Source: Sphingomonadaceae bacterium
Lineage (GTDB): Bacteria; Pseudomonadota; Alphaproteobacteria; Sphingomonadales; Sphingomonadaceae
Length of the DNA stretch: 45,976 nucleotides
Assembly (NCBI GenBank): GCA_025359425.1
Contig: JANYGC010000030.1
Location: 1-45,976, forward strand
Reading direction: 5' to 3'
Position 1 is the stretch's first letter. Each line of letters opens with the position of its first letter. Shown in pieces: positions 9,587 through 17,881 of the stretch. Under the pieces are notes generated by a model. It saw only the letters and a list, made by a program, of their open reading frames with translations. It had not been told where the DNA came from and searched no databases. The position numbers were made by a program, and so were the translations under genes.

Positions 9587-10123
9587 GTGCCAAGCCTGAC
9601 GATCAACGGCCGCGCGGTCGAGCTGCGGATGGACCCGCAGACGCCCTTGCTGTGGGGGCTGCGCGATGCCGCCAATCTGACCGGCACCAAATACGGCTGC
9701 GGGGTGGGCGATTGCGGCGCTTGCATGGTGCTGGTCGACGGCGCAGCGCTGCGCTCCTGCCTGATCAGTCTGGCCGAGGCCGAGGGGCGCAGCGTCACCA
9801 CGATCGAGGGCCTGTCGCCCGATCGCAGCCACCCGGTGCAGCAGGCGTTGGTCGCCGAACAGGCGATCCAGTGCGGGTTCTGCACCCCGGGCATCGTCAT
9901 CGCCGCGGCCGCGCTGCTCGCCAAGAATGCCGATCCCAGCGCCGCGGATATTGCCGCCGCGGTGCCCAACCTGTGCCGCTGCGGGGTCTATCCGCGGCTG
10001 GTCCACGCGGTCCAGCGCGCGGGCCGGGTGATGCGCCGGCTCGAGACGATCAGCGCCGCGCCGGTGCCGGGGATTTCGCCCGCAGATGCCGCGCGCGCGG
10101 TGCCGGCGCTCCGCGGACAATAA
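9587..10123 (+). CDS. (2Fe-2S)-binding small subunit of a molybdenum hydroxylase
   Basis: 178 residues from GTG 9587. An N-terminal plant-ferredoxin-type cluster uses C38, C43, C46 and C58 (GTKYGCGVGDCGACMV). A C-terminal helical cluster uses C96, C99, C130 and C132 (IQCGFCTPG and NLCRCGVY). This is the small-subunit layout of xanthine-oxidase-family enzymes such as isoquinoline 1-oxidoreductase alpha or CoxS. Such subunits pass electrons from a large molybdopterin subunit to an acceptor; no large subunit or FAD subunit is encoded nearby, so the partner must lie elsewhere or be missing. The C-terminus is about 25 residues longer than a minimal IorA. The stop codon lies inside a palindrome at 10121-10145. 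Confidence 0.9.
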   Translation: MPSLTINGRAVELRMDPQTPLLWGLRDAANLTGTKYGCGVGDCGACMVLVDGAALRSCLISLAEAEGRSVTTIEGLSPDRSHPVQQALVAEQAIQCGFCTPGIVIAAAALLAKNADPSAADIAAAVPNLCRCGVYPRLVHAVQRAGRVMRRLETISAAPVPGISPADAARAVPALRGQ

Positions 10124-10145
10124 TTTAGGGACAATCCCTAAATTA
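10121..10145. terminator. Bidirectional hairpin shared by two convergent genes
   Basis: A perfect inverted repeat, TAATTTAGGG, loop ACAAT, CCCTAAATTA. The outermost bases of each arm are the TAA stop codons of the two convergent genes (10121-10123 on plus, 10145-10143 on minus). The stem is 10 bp and its outer part is A/T-rich, so each strand ends its hairpin in a short U-containing run. It is well placed to end transcription from both sides. The core (TTTAGGGAC..TCCCTAAA) also resembles short REP-type palindromes. Confidence 0.7.
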
Positions 10146-12212
10146 GAACTTCACCCGCGCCGTCACCCGCGCGGTGAGCGGCTCGCCGGGCTGGATGTTG
10201 TTGTCGTTTTGCGCGCTGGCGAAGTACTTTGTGCCGGTCAGGTTCTCGATGTTGAATTGCACCGCGAAGCGCTCGGTCACGTCGAAATAGACCGCTGCAT
10301 CGAGCCGAGTGAAGCCCGGCAATGTCACCGCATTGCTGATCGTCGCAAACTGGCTCGATTGGTGCAGCAATCCGAGCCCAACGCCAAGCCTGGCGGACAT
10401 ATTGTAACGTGTCCAGGCGGTGAGCTGGTCGCGCGGCAGCTGGGGCAGCAAACGCCCGGCCGGTGCGGCTGTGGTGGTGGTCAGGATCTTGCCGGTCTGG
10501 TGCGAATAACCAAGACTGGCCTGCCACGCCGGGGTGATTTGTCCTGACAGTGCGACCTCATAGCCTTTGACGCGGCTGCTGCCGGTGAGCACCGGGTTGC
10601 CGGTGTTGGGATCCACTGCGCGGGTGTTGGTCCGGTCGATCTGGAACACGGCTGAGGTAAATGACAGGCCGGGCGAAATGTCCCACTTCACCCCGGCCTC
10701 AAGGTTGCGGAATTCTTCGGGCGCCAGCGTCTGGAGGTTGGCTGCGAGCGTGTTGAACTGATCACCAGCTTGCGGCAGGAAGCTCTTGGTGTAGCTGGCG
10801 TAAAGCGACACATTGGCTTGCGGCTTCAGGACCAGCCCGAACCGCGGTGACCATTTGCCGTCGTTGCGTGCAGTGACCACGCCGGTGATGCGGTTGGTGG
10901 CGATGATGCGGAAATCGTCATAGCGCGCGCCCGCGATCAGCTGCACATGCTCGCCCAGCTCGATCTGGTCCTGAACATACCCGGAGAGACTGCGCACCTG
11001 AGATCGGGTTTTGCTCAGCGTCACCCACGTGCTGGCCGGAACCGTGATTTGGCGCAGCAGTGGCACGCTGACGCTGGCCGCCCCCGCGAACCGCGAATCG
11101 TCGCGATAAGCCGCCGTGTCCTGGTCACCCGCCTCGATCCCGGCGAGCAAGGTATGGCGGAGCGGGCCGGTCTCACCCTTCCACACCAGGTTGGCCTGGC
11201 CGATCCAGTTGCTGCGCTGCGTCCCGCTGCGATAGCCGGTGAGCGAAACCATGGTGCGCGCAGCGTTGACCGCGCCGGGGACGATGTTTCCGTAGTATTT
11301 GTCGTAGTGCGAGAACTGCCCAGCGGCGTTGAATGAGAGGCCTTCAGCAAATTCGTGGTCGAGACGAACCCGGGCGATATGCGCGGTGACCGTGCTGCGG
11401 TTGATCGCCGGATCGCCAAAGAACGTATCGTCAAAGCCGGTCAGCGGAACCCCGCCGAACGAGGGAATGCCGCGATCGGTGGTGCGCTTGTCGCCCGCGA
11501 ATTCATAGGCGGCCGTCAGAATTGTGCGCTCGCCCAGTTTAAGGCCCACGGTCGGGGCAAGTCCGATGAAATGGCCAGTATACTCGTCACGGCGGTTGGC
11601 GAATTCCTCGTAAGTGCCGTTGAACCTGACGGCCAACGCGTCCGACACCGGCAGGCCAAGATCGCCCGATCCCGACCAAGCCCCGAAGCTGTTGCCGCTG
11701 ACCGACAAGGTGCTGTGCGGCGCAATGAAGTCGGGGGCCTTGGAGACGCGGTTGATCACACCGCCGCCGCCGCCGCGCCCGAACAGCAAGGCATTGGCAC
11801 CTTTGAGCACTTCGACCCGTTCGATGTTATAGAGCGAGCGATAGTACTGCGCATCGTCGCGGATGCCATCGAGGTAGAAATCGGCCGTGGTCGATTGGCC
11901 GCGGATCGCGATCTGATCGCGGTGGCCCTCGCCTTGATTGAGGATGACCCCCGGAACATAACGCAGCGCATCATTGAGCTGTTCGAGCCCCTGATCGTCG
12001 AGCCGCTCGCGCCCCAGCGTCGTGATACTTTGCGGCGTGTCGAGCAGCGGGGTGTCGGTCTTGATGCTTGAGGCTTCGGGTTCATCGATGCGCTCGCCAG
12101 TGACGACGATCGGTGCCGGAGCGTCATCGAATTCGTCCGCAAAGGCTGCGCCTGGCACCGCGAACAGCGCGAGAGCGAACAGGGACGAGGAGCGGTGCAG
12201 CACGGGTGACAT
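10143..12212 (-). CDS. TonB-dependent siderophore receptor
   Basis: 689 residues from ATG 12212 (MSPVLHRSSSLFALALF), chosen because it begins a clean signal peptide ending AAFA; an upstream in-frame start would spoil it. TonB-box-like PIVVTGERI is followed by a siderophore-receptor plug: DTPQSITTLGRERLDDQG, LRYVPGVILNQGEGHRDQIAIRG, DFYLDGIRDDAQYYRS, IERVEVLKGANALLFGRGGGGGVINRV. The barrel has the YASYTKSFLPQAGD and LAPEEFRNLEAGVKWD signatures of FhuA/FpvA/catecholate receptors, and ends in RVTARVKF. It takes up a ferric siderophore. Two candidate Fur boxes lie just upstream, supporting iron repression. The 3' end converges on the [2Fe-2S] gene through the palindrome at 10121-10145. Confidence 0.93.
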   Translation of the reverse strand: MSPVLHRSSSLFALALFAVPGAAFADEFDDAPAPIVVTGERIDEPEASSIKTDTPLLDTPQSITTLGRERLDDQGLEQLNDALRYVPGVILNQGEGHRDQIAIRGQSTTADFYLDGIRDDAQYYRSLYNIERVEVLKGANALLFGRGGGGGVINRVSKAPDFIAPHSTLSVSGNSFGAWSGSGDLGLPVSDALAVRFNGTYEEFANRRDEYTGHFIGLAPTVGLKLGERTILTAAYEFAGDKRTTDRGIPSFGGVPLTGFDDTFFGDPAINRSTVTAHIARVRLDHEFAEGLSFNAAGQFSHYDKYYGNIVPGAVNAARTMVSLTGYRSGTQRSNWIGQANLVWKGETGPLRHTLLAGIEAGDQDTAAYRDDSRFAGAASVSVPLLRQITVPASTWVTLSKTRSQVRSLSGYVQDQIELGEHVQLIAGARYDDFRIIATNRITGVVTARNDGKWSPRFGLVLKPQANVSLYASYTKSFLPQAGDQFNTLAANLQTLAPEEFRNLEAGVKWDISPGLSFTSAVFQIDRTNTRAVDPNTGNPVLTGSSRVKGYEVALSGQITPAWQASLGYSHQTGKILTTTTAAPAGRLLPQLPRDQLTAWTRYNMSARLGVGLGLLHQSSQFATISNAVTLPGFTRLDAAVYFDVTERFAVQFNIENLTGTKYFASAQNDNNIQPGEPLTARVTARVKF

Positions 12213-12227
12213 TTGAAATCCATTTTT

Positions 12228-12243
12228 GATAATAATTCGCAAT
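12228..12243 (-). promoter_or_regulatory. Candidate Fur box, proximal
   Basis: Read on the minus strand this is ATTGCGAATTATTATC, close to one half plus core of the GATAATGATAATCATTATC Fur consensus. It lies 16 bases upstream of the siderophore-receptor start codon and shares the GCGAAT..TT core with the distal box at 12258-12274, so the two look like related sites. Confidence 0.5.
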
Positions 12244-12257
12244 ACCATATTTGCGCT

Positions 12258-12274
12258 AATGCGAATCGTTCTCA
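12258..12274 (+). promoter_or_regulatory. Candidate Fur box, distal
   Basis: AATGCGAATCGTTCTCA matches the Fur consensus core AATGATAATCATTCTCA at most positions. It sits 46 bases upstream of the receptor start and could overlap its promoter. The divergent arsC-like gene starts 80 bases to the right, so iron control might extend to it, though that is only inference. Confidence 0.6.
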
Positions 12275-12353
12275 CTGACAAGCGGGCATTTGGGTTTGGG
12301 GATTTTTATCGCTAGGCGGGGCGGCCAGGGTTCAACCAAATGAGGCGGCGACA

Positions 12354-12698
12354 ATGAAGGCAACGATCTGGCACAATCCGGCCTGCGGCACCTCGCGCAA
12401 GACGCTCGCGATCCTGCAGGAAACGCCGGGGGTCGAACTGACTGTGACCGAATACCTCAGCCACCCGCCCAGCGCCGCCAAGCTCGCGCAGCTTTATCGC
12501 GACGCCAGACTAACCCCGCAGCAGGGCCTGCGGCTGCGCGGCACCGATGCGGCAGAGCGCGGACTGCCCGATGCCGACGACGCCACGGTGCTGGCCGCGA
12601 TGCACGGCGAACCTAAGCTGATCGAACGGCCGCTGGTGGAAACCGGCAAAGGCGTGCGGCTGTGCCGGCCGCAAGATGTCGTGCGCGAGATCCTGTAG
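12354..12698 (+). CDS. arsC: ArsC-family arsenate reductase (glutaredoxin type)
   Basis: 114 residues, the usual ArsC length, from ATG 12354 with TGAGGCGG as a weak ribosome-binding site. The N-terminus IWHNPACGTSRKTLAIL carries the catalytic cysteine C11 in the ArsC CGTSR motif. The anion-site region appears as LIERPLVETGKGVRLCRP. The family reduces arsenate to arsenite with glutathione and glutaredoxin before export. No ArsB, ACR3 or ArsR gene is adjacent, so this copy is an orphan and could equally be a related Spx/ArsC reductase with another substrate. It diverges from the siderophore receptor and converges on the MFS gene. Confidence 0.88.
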   Translation: MKATIWHNPACGTSRKTLAILQETPGVELTVTEYLSHPPSAAKLAQLYRDARLTPQQGLRLRGTDAAERGLPDADDATVLAAMHGEPKLIERPLVETGKGVRLCRPQDVVREIL

Positions 12699-12744
12699 CG
12701 GGCTTCCGCCTAATCGACCGGCCCGTTGTAGGAAAGCGCCAGGC

Positions 12745-14115
12745 TTAGCCCGACTGCGTCTCGCGGTGCATCAGCGCTTCGTCGCTGGCCATGCCCTTGA
12801 TCCCCAGCACAATCACCGCACCGCACAGCGCCAGGATCGCACCGAACCCGATCCACGGATTGTGCCCATAGAGCCAGACCCCGATTGCCGGCGCGACGAT
12901 ATAGCCCGCGCCGTTGACCGAGGCGACGATCCCCGCCGACTGGCCCTGCTCGGCGCGGCTCACCGCGAGCGACGCGCCGGCGGTGAAGCCGGGGCGGAAC
13001 AGCCCGAAGCCCAGTGACAGCACCGCAAAGCTGACCGTAATCGCGTGCAGCGTGTTCGCGAACGCCAGCGCCGCAACGCCCGCCGCACCCAGCGAAATCC
13101 CCCACAGGCACGACGCGCGCGGGCCCAGCTTCAGCGTCGGGATCACGCCCCATTGCGCAAACAGCGTGGCCGCCGCGCCCGCGAACATCACCAGCGCAAT
13201 GTTCTGCGCGCCTGCCCCAGCATCGCCGCGCAGCCCGAGCCGGTCGAGCACCAGGAACCCGACCAGACCCATTGTCGCTGCCTGAGCGTGGCCGCCGAGC
13301 AGCCCCGCGATCATCCACGGGCGCAGCCGCTGGTCGAACCAGCTGACCTTGGCGACGTCGCCGAACAGCATCGGCTCGGCCTCGGCCTCAGCCTCGGCAT
13401 CTGGCCGCGGCCGCGAATCGGAGCTGGCGCTGAACGGCGCGGCGATCACGTCACCGCGCGCGGCATAGGCCGGCGAATCGTCGGGCAGCCGCAGCCGCAG
13501 CGCGATCAGCACCACGATCGCAATCACCGTGAAACCCGCAAACGGCCCGACCAGCCCGATCCCCGGCAGGATGAAGAACGGTGCCAATGTCGGGCCGATG
13601 ACGGTGCCAAGGCCAAAGCTCGACGAGATCAGCGACAAGGCCTTGGTCCGCTCCTGGCGGCTGGTCCGGCTCGCGACATAGGCTTGCACTGCGGGCGGCG
13701 CAGCCGAGCCGAACCCACCGTAGAGCGAGCGGAACAGCGCGAAAGTCAGCAGCGTGCCGATGCCCGACAGATAGCCGTTAAGCCCCAGCCACAGCGCGAG
13801 CCCGCACAGGCTGAAGCTGGCGATGAACCCGGTCAGCCCGATCGCCATCATTTCCTTGCGCCCGCGCTCATCGCTTTTGCGCGCCCACAGCGGGGCGCAG
13901 ATCATCCACAGTAACGCTGACCAAGTGTAAGCCAGGCTGATCCAGAAGTCGTGGACATGCAGCGCGGTGCCGATCGAGGGCATGACCGATTGCATCGCGG
14001 TGTTGCCCGCCGCGGTGACCAGGCTGACGGTGAACAGCAGCGCCACCCGCCCGCGCGGCAGGTGCGCGGTCGCGCCGGGTTGCCCGGCAGGCAATTCGGG
14101 GTCGGCGAAAGACAT
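12745..14115 (-). CDS. Major facilitator superfamily transporter
   Basis: 456 residues from ATG 14115 (MSFADPELPAG); a GTG 14 codons upstream is an alternative, and neither has a strong ribosome-binding site. About 12 hydrophobic segments are visible. The MFS loop 2-3 motif reads PLWARKSDERGRKEMM, and a variant GTVIGPTLAPFFILPGIGLVGPF supports a drug:proton-antiporter-like member. A cytoplasmic central loop (around residues 225-260) holds an unusual Glu/Ala run (DAEAEAEAEPM). The substrate cannot be told from sequence. It converges on arsC and diverges from the methyltransferase gene. Confidence 0.88.
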   Translation of the reverse strand: MSFADPELPAGQPGATAHLPRGRVALLFTVSLVTAAGNTAMQSVMPSIGTALHVHDFWISLAYTWSALLWMICAPLWARKSDERGRKEMMAIGLTGFIASFSLCGLALWLGLNGYLSGIGTLLTFALFRSLYGGFGSAAPPAVQAYVASRTSRQERTKALSLISSSFGLGTVIGPTLAPFFILPGIGLVGPFAGFTVIAIVVLIALRLRLPDDSPAYAARGDVIAAPFSASSDSRPRPDAEAEAEAEPMLFGDVAKVSWFDQRLRPWMIAGLLGGHAQAATMGLVGFLVLDRLGLRGDAGAGAQNIALVMFAGAAATLFAQWGVIPTLKLGPRASCLWGISLGAAGVAALAFANTLHAITVSFAVLSLGFGLFRPGFTAGASLAVSRAEQGQSAGIVASVNGAGYIVAPAIGVWLYGHNPWIGFGAILALCGAVIVLGIKGMASDEALMHRETQSG

Positions 14116-14209
14116 CGGTCCGTCGCTAGTCGCGTCGCTCTTGCCTTGCAATGGCACGGCAAATTTGGGAAGGGCGTCCTTCTGCGAATTTCAGGACGCA
14201 CCCCCGCAC

Positions 14210-14878
14210 ATGACCACTTCCGAGCTTGCCCAACGAACGCTGGGCTTCCGCGCGAAGCGCCGGATCGTGCGCACGAAGCGCCAGATGATGGGCGCGAAGC
14301 GCCGGATCGTGCGGGCCATGGGTCCATGGGGCGTGTTCCTGCAAGGCTTCATCGAACACCCGGTGATGGTCGGCTCGATCATCCCCTCGTCAAAATACAC
14401 GATTCGCAAGATGCTTGCCCCGGTCAAATGGAACGAGTGCAAGCTGTTCGTCGAATATGGCCCCGGGGTCGGCACCTTCTGCCGCCCGGTGCTCGACCGG
14501 TTGCCGCGCGACGGTCAGCTGATCGTGATCGACACCAACCCGCTGTTTATCGATTATCTCAAGGCCACGATCAGCGACAGCCGGTTCGTGCCGGTGCTCG
14601 GCTCGGCCGCCGACGTTGAAGCCATTGTGCGCGCAAATGGCCACGATCATGCCGACTATGTCCTCTCGGGCCTGCCATTCTCGACCCTGCCCGACGGCAT
14701 CGGTCCGGCCATCGCCGCCGCGACCTACCGCGTGCTGCGCCCGGGCGGGGCGTTCCTGGTCTATCAGTTCAGCGCCAAGGCGCGCGCCTTCATGGCCAGG
14801 CATTTCAAGCACATCGACGCTGGCTACGAAGCGCTTAACGTGTTGCCGTGCAAGCTGTTCTGGGGCTGGAAGGACTGA
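14210..14878 (+). CDS. Phospholipid N-methyltransferase-like SAM-dependent methyltransferase
   Basis: 222 residues from ATG 14210; the longer frame upstream overlaps the divergent transporter and is not needed. The SAM-binding motif I is EYGPGVGTF (about 82-90), followed by acidic IVIDTNPLF and motif IV-like DYVLSGLPFSTLP, then VLRPGGAFLVYQFS. This matches the Pmt family that methylates phosphatidylethanolamine toward phosphatidylcholine, and the conserved HPVMVGSIIPSSK before motif I is typical. A basic helix (residues about 14-35) is built by three 21-base tandem repeats at 14251-14313 and may bind the membrane surface. The substrate is inferred from family only. Confidence 0.82.
   Translation: MTTSELAQRTLGFRAKRRIVRTKRQMMGAKRRIVRAMGPWGVFLQGFIEHPVMVGSIIPSSKYTIRKMLAPVKWNECKLFVEYGPGVGTFCRPVLDRLPRDGQLIVIDTNPLFIDYLKATISDSRFVPVLGSAADVEAIVRANGHDHADYVLSGLPFSTLPDGIGPAIAAATYRVLRPGGAFLVYQFSAKARAFMARHFKHIDAGYEALNVLPCKLFWGWKD
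14251..14313 (+). repeat. Three tandem 21-bp repeats inside the methyltransferase gene
   Basis: Units at 14251-14271, 14272-14292 and 14293-14313. The first and third are identical (CGCGAAGCGCCGGATCGTGCG); the middle copy differs at several bases. They encode seven-residue steps RAKRRIV, RTKRQMM, GAKRRIV, so the reading frame is kept and copy number could vary between strains. Confidence 0.9.
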
Positions 14879-14882
14879 GCTT

Positions 14883-15731
14883 CTAAGCGAAGGTGTGGGC
14901 GGTTTCCTCAACCGACGAAGGAGAAAGCTGATCGTACAGCGCGGTGGTCAGCGTGACCATGTACAGGCCGACGCTCAGCCCCATCACGATCATCGCGATG
15001 ATGAACCCGATCGAGCTTATCGGGCCGGGCACCGTGCCCGGGGTGGGGAACCCGACGGTGACCATGAACACCACGAAATAAAGCACGGTCATCGCGATCA
15101 GCACCAGCGCCCAGGTCAGCGCGATCTTGACCGAATTGCCCGCAGTGAGCTTCCACGCCCGGCCGATCACGGCCAACGGGTTACGCACTTCGCCGATGGC
15201 GACGATCGGCAGCACCAGACTGAGCCGCGCGAACAGGTAGAAGAAGGCCAGCAGCATCAGCAGGCCGAGCAGGAACGACACCGCTGCCGACTGGGTTGCC
15301 GCGAACACCCCGGCAAACAGCAGCCCGACGACGATCCCGCCGCCGATCCCGGCAATCAGGTAGAGCAGCAGCACCCCGCACATCGGCAGCGCGCCGCGCA
15401 GCCCGGCGCCGAGCGCGACGCCGAAGCTATCCTCAGGCCGTCCGGTACTCGCGCGCGACAGCGCGATCTGCTGGGCGAAGATGACCAGAAAATAGAGGAT
15501 GTAGAAAATGACCATCGAGAAACCCATGTTCGCCAGCGGGTTCTGTCCCGGAGTCAGCCCGCCGCCAGCGCCCATCGACATCTGCATCATCGAAAAGAAC
15601 ACGCCGCCGAACGCCGCGATCACCGCAATGATGCCGACGAAGAACACCAGCCAGATCCCGACCAGCATGCCAAATCGTGCCCCGAGGAGCTGGAATGCTT
15701 CGGTGAAAGCCCGCGATGCGCTGAACTGCAT
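14883..15731 (-). CDS. Polytopic membrane protein of unknown function (I)
   Basis: 282 residues from ATG 15731. About six transmembrane segments are visible, including GIWLVFFVGIIAVIAAFGGVFF, FSMVIFYILYFLVIFAQQIA, a Gly-rich AGIGGGIVVGLLFAGVFAA and LTWALVLIAMTVLYFVVFMV. A FYLFARLSLVLPIVAIGEVRNPLAVIGRAWKLT stretch is shared in pattern with the next gene upstream (LYMLVRFAFTGPAVLLGGERNPVYALRRSYFAT). The pattern resembles the glycerophosphodiesterase membrane-domain/YciC-like family. It ends 4 bases from the convergent methyltransferase stop. Function unknown. Confidence 0.8.
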   Translation of the reverse strand: MQFSASRAFTEAFQLLGARFGMLVGIWLVFFVGIIAVIAAFGGVFFSMMQMSMGAGGGLTPGQNPLANMGFSMVIFYILYFLVIFAQQIALSRASTGRPEDSFGVALGAGLRGALPMCGVLLLYLIAGIGGGIVVGLLFAGVFAATQSAAVSFLLGLLMLLAFFYLFARLSLVLPIVAIGEVRNPLAVIGRAWKLTAGNSVKIALTWALVLIAMTVLYFVVFMVTVGFPTPGTVPGPISSIGFIIAMIVMGLSVGLYMVTLTTALYDQLSPSSVEETAHTFA

Positions 15732-15798
15732 GATAATCCCCCTGAATGTCCCCGGAGCATATCCTGCGCATTGCGGCCAGCGATGTCCAGCCGGGAAT

Positions 15799-16659
15799 TT
15801 ACCCGGTCGGCCCGCCCACCTGCCGGTAGCTCGCGACGATCACAGCGACGAAAGTTGCCGCCAGTGCAGCCTGCACGAAACAGGCGATCAGCGCGCCAAC
15901 CAGAGCGCCCCCCGCCGCTCCGGCGATCAGCGTGGTCAAAAGGACCACCGCCACGGTAATCAGCCAGCCGACGATGCGGAAGGCGATGAAGATCAGCAGG
16001 ATGAACATCAGCAATTGCCAGCCGATGCTCTTGGTGGCGAAGTACGAGCGGCGCAGCGCGTAAACCGGATTGCGCTCGCCGCCGAGCAGCACCGCCGGGC
16101 CGGTAAAGGCGAACCGCACCAGCATGTAGAGGATCACCACGGTGCCGATCACCGCAGCCACCTGGGTCAGTGCCAGCGACCCGGAGAGCCCGATCAGGAT
16201 CACCGGGATCAGCCCGGTCAGAAACGCCAGCGCCATTCCGCCCACCAGCGCGGCGAGGAAGCTGGGCGTCCCGCGCGCGGCAGAGCGCATCGCCTCGCCC
16301 ACGGTTGGCCGCTGCGGATCACCGAGCAGCGCCAGCGTCACCAGCATCCCGAAGAACTGCACCGCCACCACCGCCGCCAGCGGCAGCCAGTTGGCATCGA
16401 AGTAAGTCCCCAGCTTGGTCAGCAATTGCTCGGGCGATTGGCCCGACCCCGGCTCGGGCACCGGCGCGAGCATCTGCAGCGCGAAATTGGGCAGCACCGA
16501 GAACACCCCGAGCACCGCCAGCAGCACATCGCGGTTGGCGAGCAGCGCGGCACTCGCCTCGTCCCAGATCTTCATCGTGTCGAACCGCGGCCGGGCACGG
16601 CGTTCGCCGGGGGACGTGGGCGGGGGCGGCGGCGGAGTGGGCTGGAACGGATTGCTCAT
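15799..16659 (-). CDS. Polytopic membrane protein of unknown function (II)
   Basis: 286 residues from ATG 16659, chosen because an AAGGGGG run lies just before it. The N-terminus is Pro-rich (QPTPPPPPPTSPGERRARPRF), followed by an amphipathic segment and about six transmembrane helices. The segment LVRFAFTGPAVLLGGERNPVYALRRS aligns by eye with the paralogue 67 bases downstream, so the two probably arose by duplication and share an operon. It diverges from lipB with only 42 bases between the start codons, so the promoters are back to back. Function unknown; possibly membrane-domain proteins of the YciC/GDPD-linked type. Confidence 0.8.
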   Translation of the reverse strand: MSNPFQPTPPPPPPTSPGERRARPRFDTMKIWDEASAALLANRDVLLAVLGVFSVLPNFALQMLAPVPEPGSGQSPEQLLTKLGTYFDANWLPLAAVVAVQFFGMLVTLALLGDPQRPTVGEAMRSAARGTPSFLAALVGGMALAFLTGLIPVILIGLSGSLALTQVAAVIGTVVILYMLVRFAFTGPAVLLGGERNPVYALRRSYFATKSIGWQLLMFILLIFIAFRIVGWLITVAVVLLTTLIAGAAGGALVGALIACFVQAALAATFVAVIVASYRQVGGPTG

Positions 16660-16701
16660 CCCCCTTGATAACCACAGCATTTGCCGTCACGCAAATGATC
16701 G

Positions 16702-17376
16702 ATGCCAGATAGCCCGTTCACTGACCTCGAATGGCGCCGCGATAGCGCCCCGGTGCCGTATCGCGCCGCGCTTGAGGGCATGACCGCACGCAACACCGCG
16801 ATCGCCGCCGGGACCGCACGCGAGCTGATCTGGCTGCTCGAACATCTCCCGGTTTACACCGCCGGAACCAGCGCCGCCGCCGCCGAATTGCTCGATCCCC
16901 GGTTCGAAGTGGTCGATGCGGGACGCGGCGGGCGCTACACTTATCACGGCCCCGGGCAGCGGATCGGCTACGTCCTGCTCGATCTCAAACGCCGCGCCCG
17001 CGATGTGCGCGGGTTCGTCTCCGCGCTCGAAGGCTGGGTGATCGATACGCTGGGCGATTTCGGCGTGACCAGCTGGCGCGCAGAGGGCCGGATCGGGATC
17101 TGGACCACCGACATCGACGGGCGCGAGGCGAAGATCGGCGCGATCGGCGTGCGCATCCGCCGCTGGGTGACGATGCACGGCTTTTCGGTCAACCTGTCGC
17201 CCGATCTGGGGCACTTTACCGGGATCGTCCCGTGCGGGATCGAGGAATTCGGGGTGACCAGCCTCGAACGGCTCGGGATTACGGTTGATTCGGCGGCATG
17301 GGATGCGGCATTGCACAAACGCGCCGCGAGCTTCCTCGCCGCGCTGGAGCGCCCCTGCGGCGAGGAGGCTGGGTGA
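16702..17376 (+). CDS. lipB: Lipoyl(octanoyl) transferase LipB
   Basis: 224 residues, normal for LipB. It moves the octanoyl group from acyl-carrier protein to lipoyl domains of 2-oxoacid dehydrogenases and GcvH, the first step of lipoate biosynthesis. The signature [17 protein letters not shown] (about 75-90, H82) is intact. The catalytic lysine is K144 in [23 protein letters not shown], and the acyl-accepting cysteine C178 is in [15 protein letters not shown]. The next gene, a small lipoprotein, starts at the last base of the lipB stop (TGATG overlap), so they are translationally coupled. LipA is not in the window. Confidence 0.97.
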   Translation: MPDSPFTDLEWRRDSAPVPYRAALEGMTARNTAIAAGTARELIWLLEHLPVYTAGTSAAAAELLDPRFEVVDAGRGGRYTYHGPGQRIGYVLLDLKRRARDVRGFVSALEGWVIDTLGDFGVTSWRAEGRIGIWTTDIDGREAKIGAIGVRIRRWVTMHGFSVNLSPDLGHFTGIVPCGIEEFGVTSLERLGITVDSAAWDAALHKRAASFLAALERPCGEEAG

Positions 17377-17690
17377 TGAAACATGGTTTGATGCTGGCCG
17401 CTACCCTGCTGGCGCTCGCGGGCTGCAAGGGCGACACCAAGAAGGATGCCGGGGCCGGCACCGCGCAAGGCGAAGTGCTGCCGGGCTCCGCCAGCGATGC
17501 GATGCTGCCGCTCGATACGGTGAAATCGCAGGCCCCGCTCGCACCCAAGAGCGAGGGCGGCGAAGCTGGCGATACGAAGGGGGCGAAGGCGGGGAAGGGT
17601 GCGGCGAAGGCCAGCGATGCGGCGGTTGATGCGCCTGAGGTGAAGGCCGAAGCCAGCCCCAGCGCGGCGGAAACGCCCGCGACGACCTGA
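17376..17690 (+). CDS. Small Ala/Lys-rich lipoprotein
   Basis: 104 residues starting in a one-base overlap with the lipB stop. A lipoprotein signal peptide is clear: [17 protein letters not shown] with lipobox LAGC and cysteine 17. The mature part is low-complexity (Ala, Lys, Glu, Ser, Gly), with no recognisable domain. It may be a periplasmic tether or merely a fast-evolving lipoprotein. The tight coupling with lipB probably reflects operon packing, not shared function. Confidence 0.8.
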   Translation: MKHGLMLAATLLALAGCKGDTKKDAGAGTAQGEVLPGSASDAMLPLDTVKSQAPLAPKSEGGEAGDTKGAKAGKGAAKASDAAVDAPEVKAEASPSAAETPATT

Positions 17691-17746
17691 CCCCTATCCG
17701 GGGGTAGGCTATGCCTGTCCGCTTCCAAACTACTGCAAACAACCCA

Positions 17747-17853
17747 CTCCCGCTCATGCTGAGCCTGTCGAAGCACTGGCCTTGTCCTTCGTGCGTCATC
17801 CGCAACCGCACAAAGAAAAGAGCAATCCTTCGACAGGCTCAGGATGAGCGGGG
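17747..17853. repeat. Intergenic inverted repeat, 'GCTGAGCCTGTCGAAG' type
   Basis: Left arm 17747-17773 contains CTCATGCTGAGCCTGTCGAAG; right arm 17827-17853 is its near-perfect reverse complement (CTTCGACAGGCTCAGGATGAG). About 53 bases lie between. This type of element recurs in intergenic DNA of many sphingomonad genomes, and here it follows the lipB-lipoprotein transcript, where it could form a long hairpin. Confidence 0.75.
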
Positions 17854-17881
17854 ATGGGTGGTGCCACGACCATCCCACCTC

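Noticed and set aside
14616..15959. A 447-codon plus-strand frame rich in Arg, His and Gln
   Set aside because: It lies antisense to the polytopic membrane protein gene; low-complexity RRxRQ strings are the antisense of hydrophobic codons.
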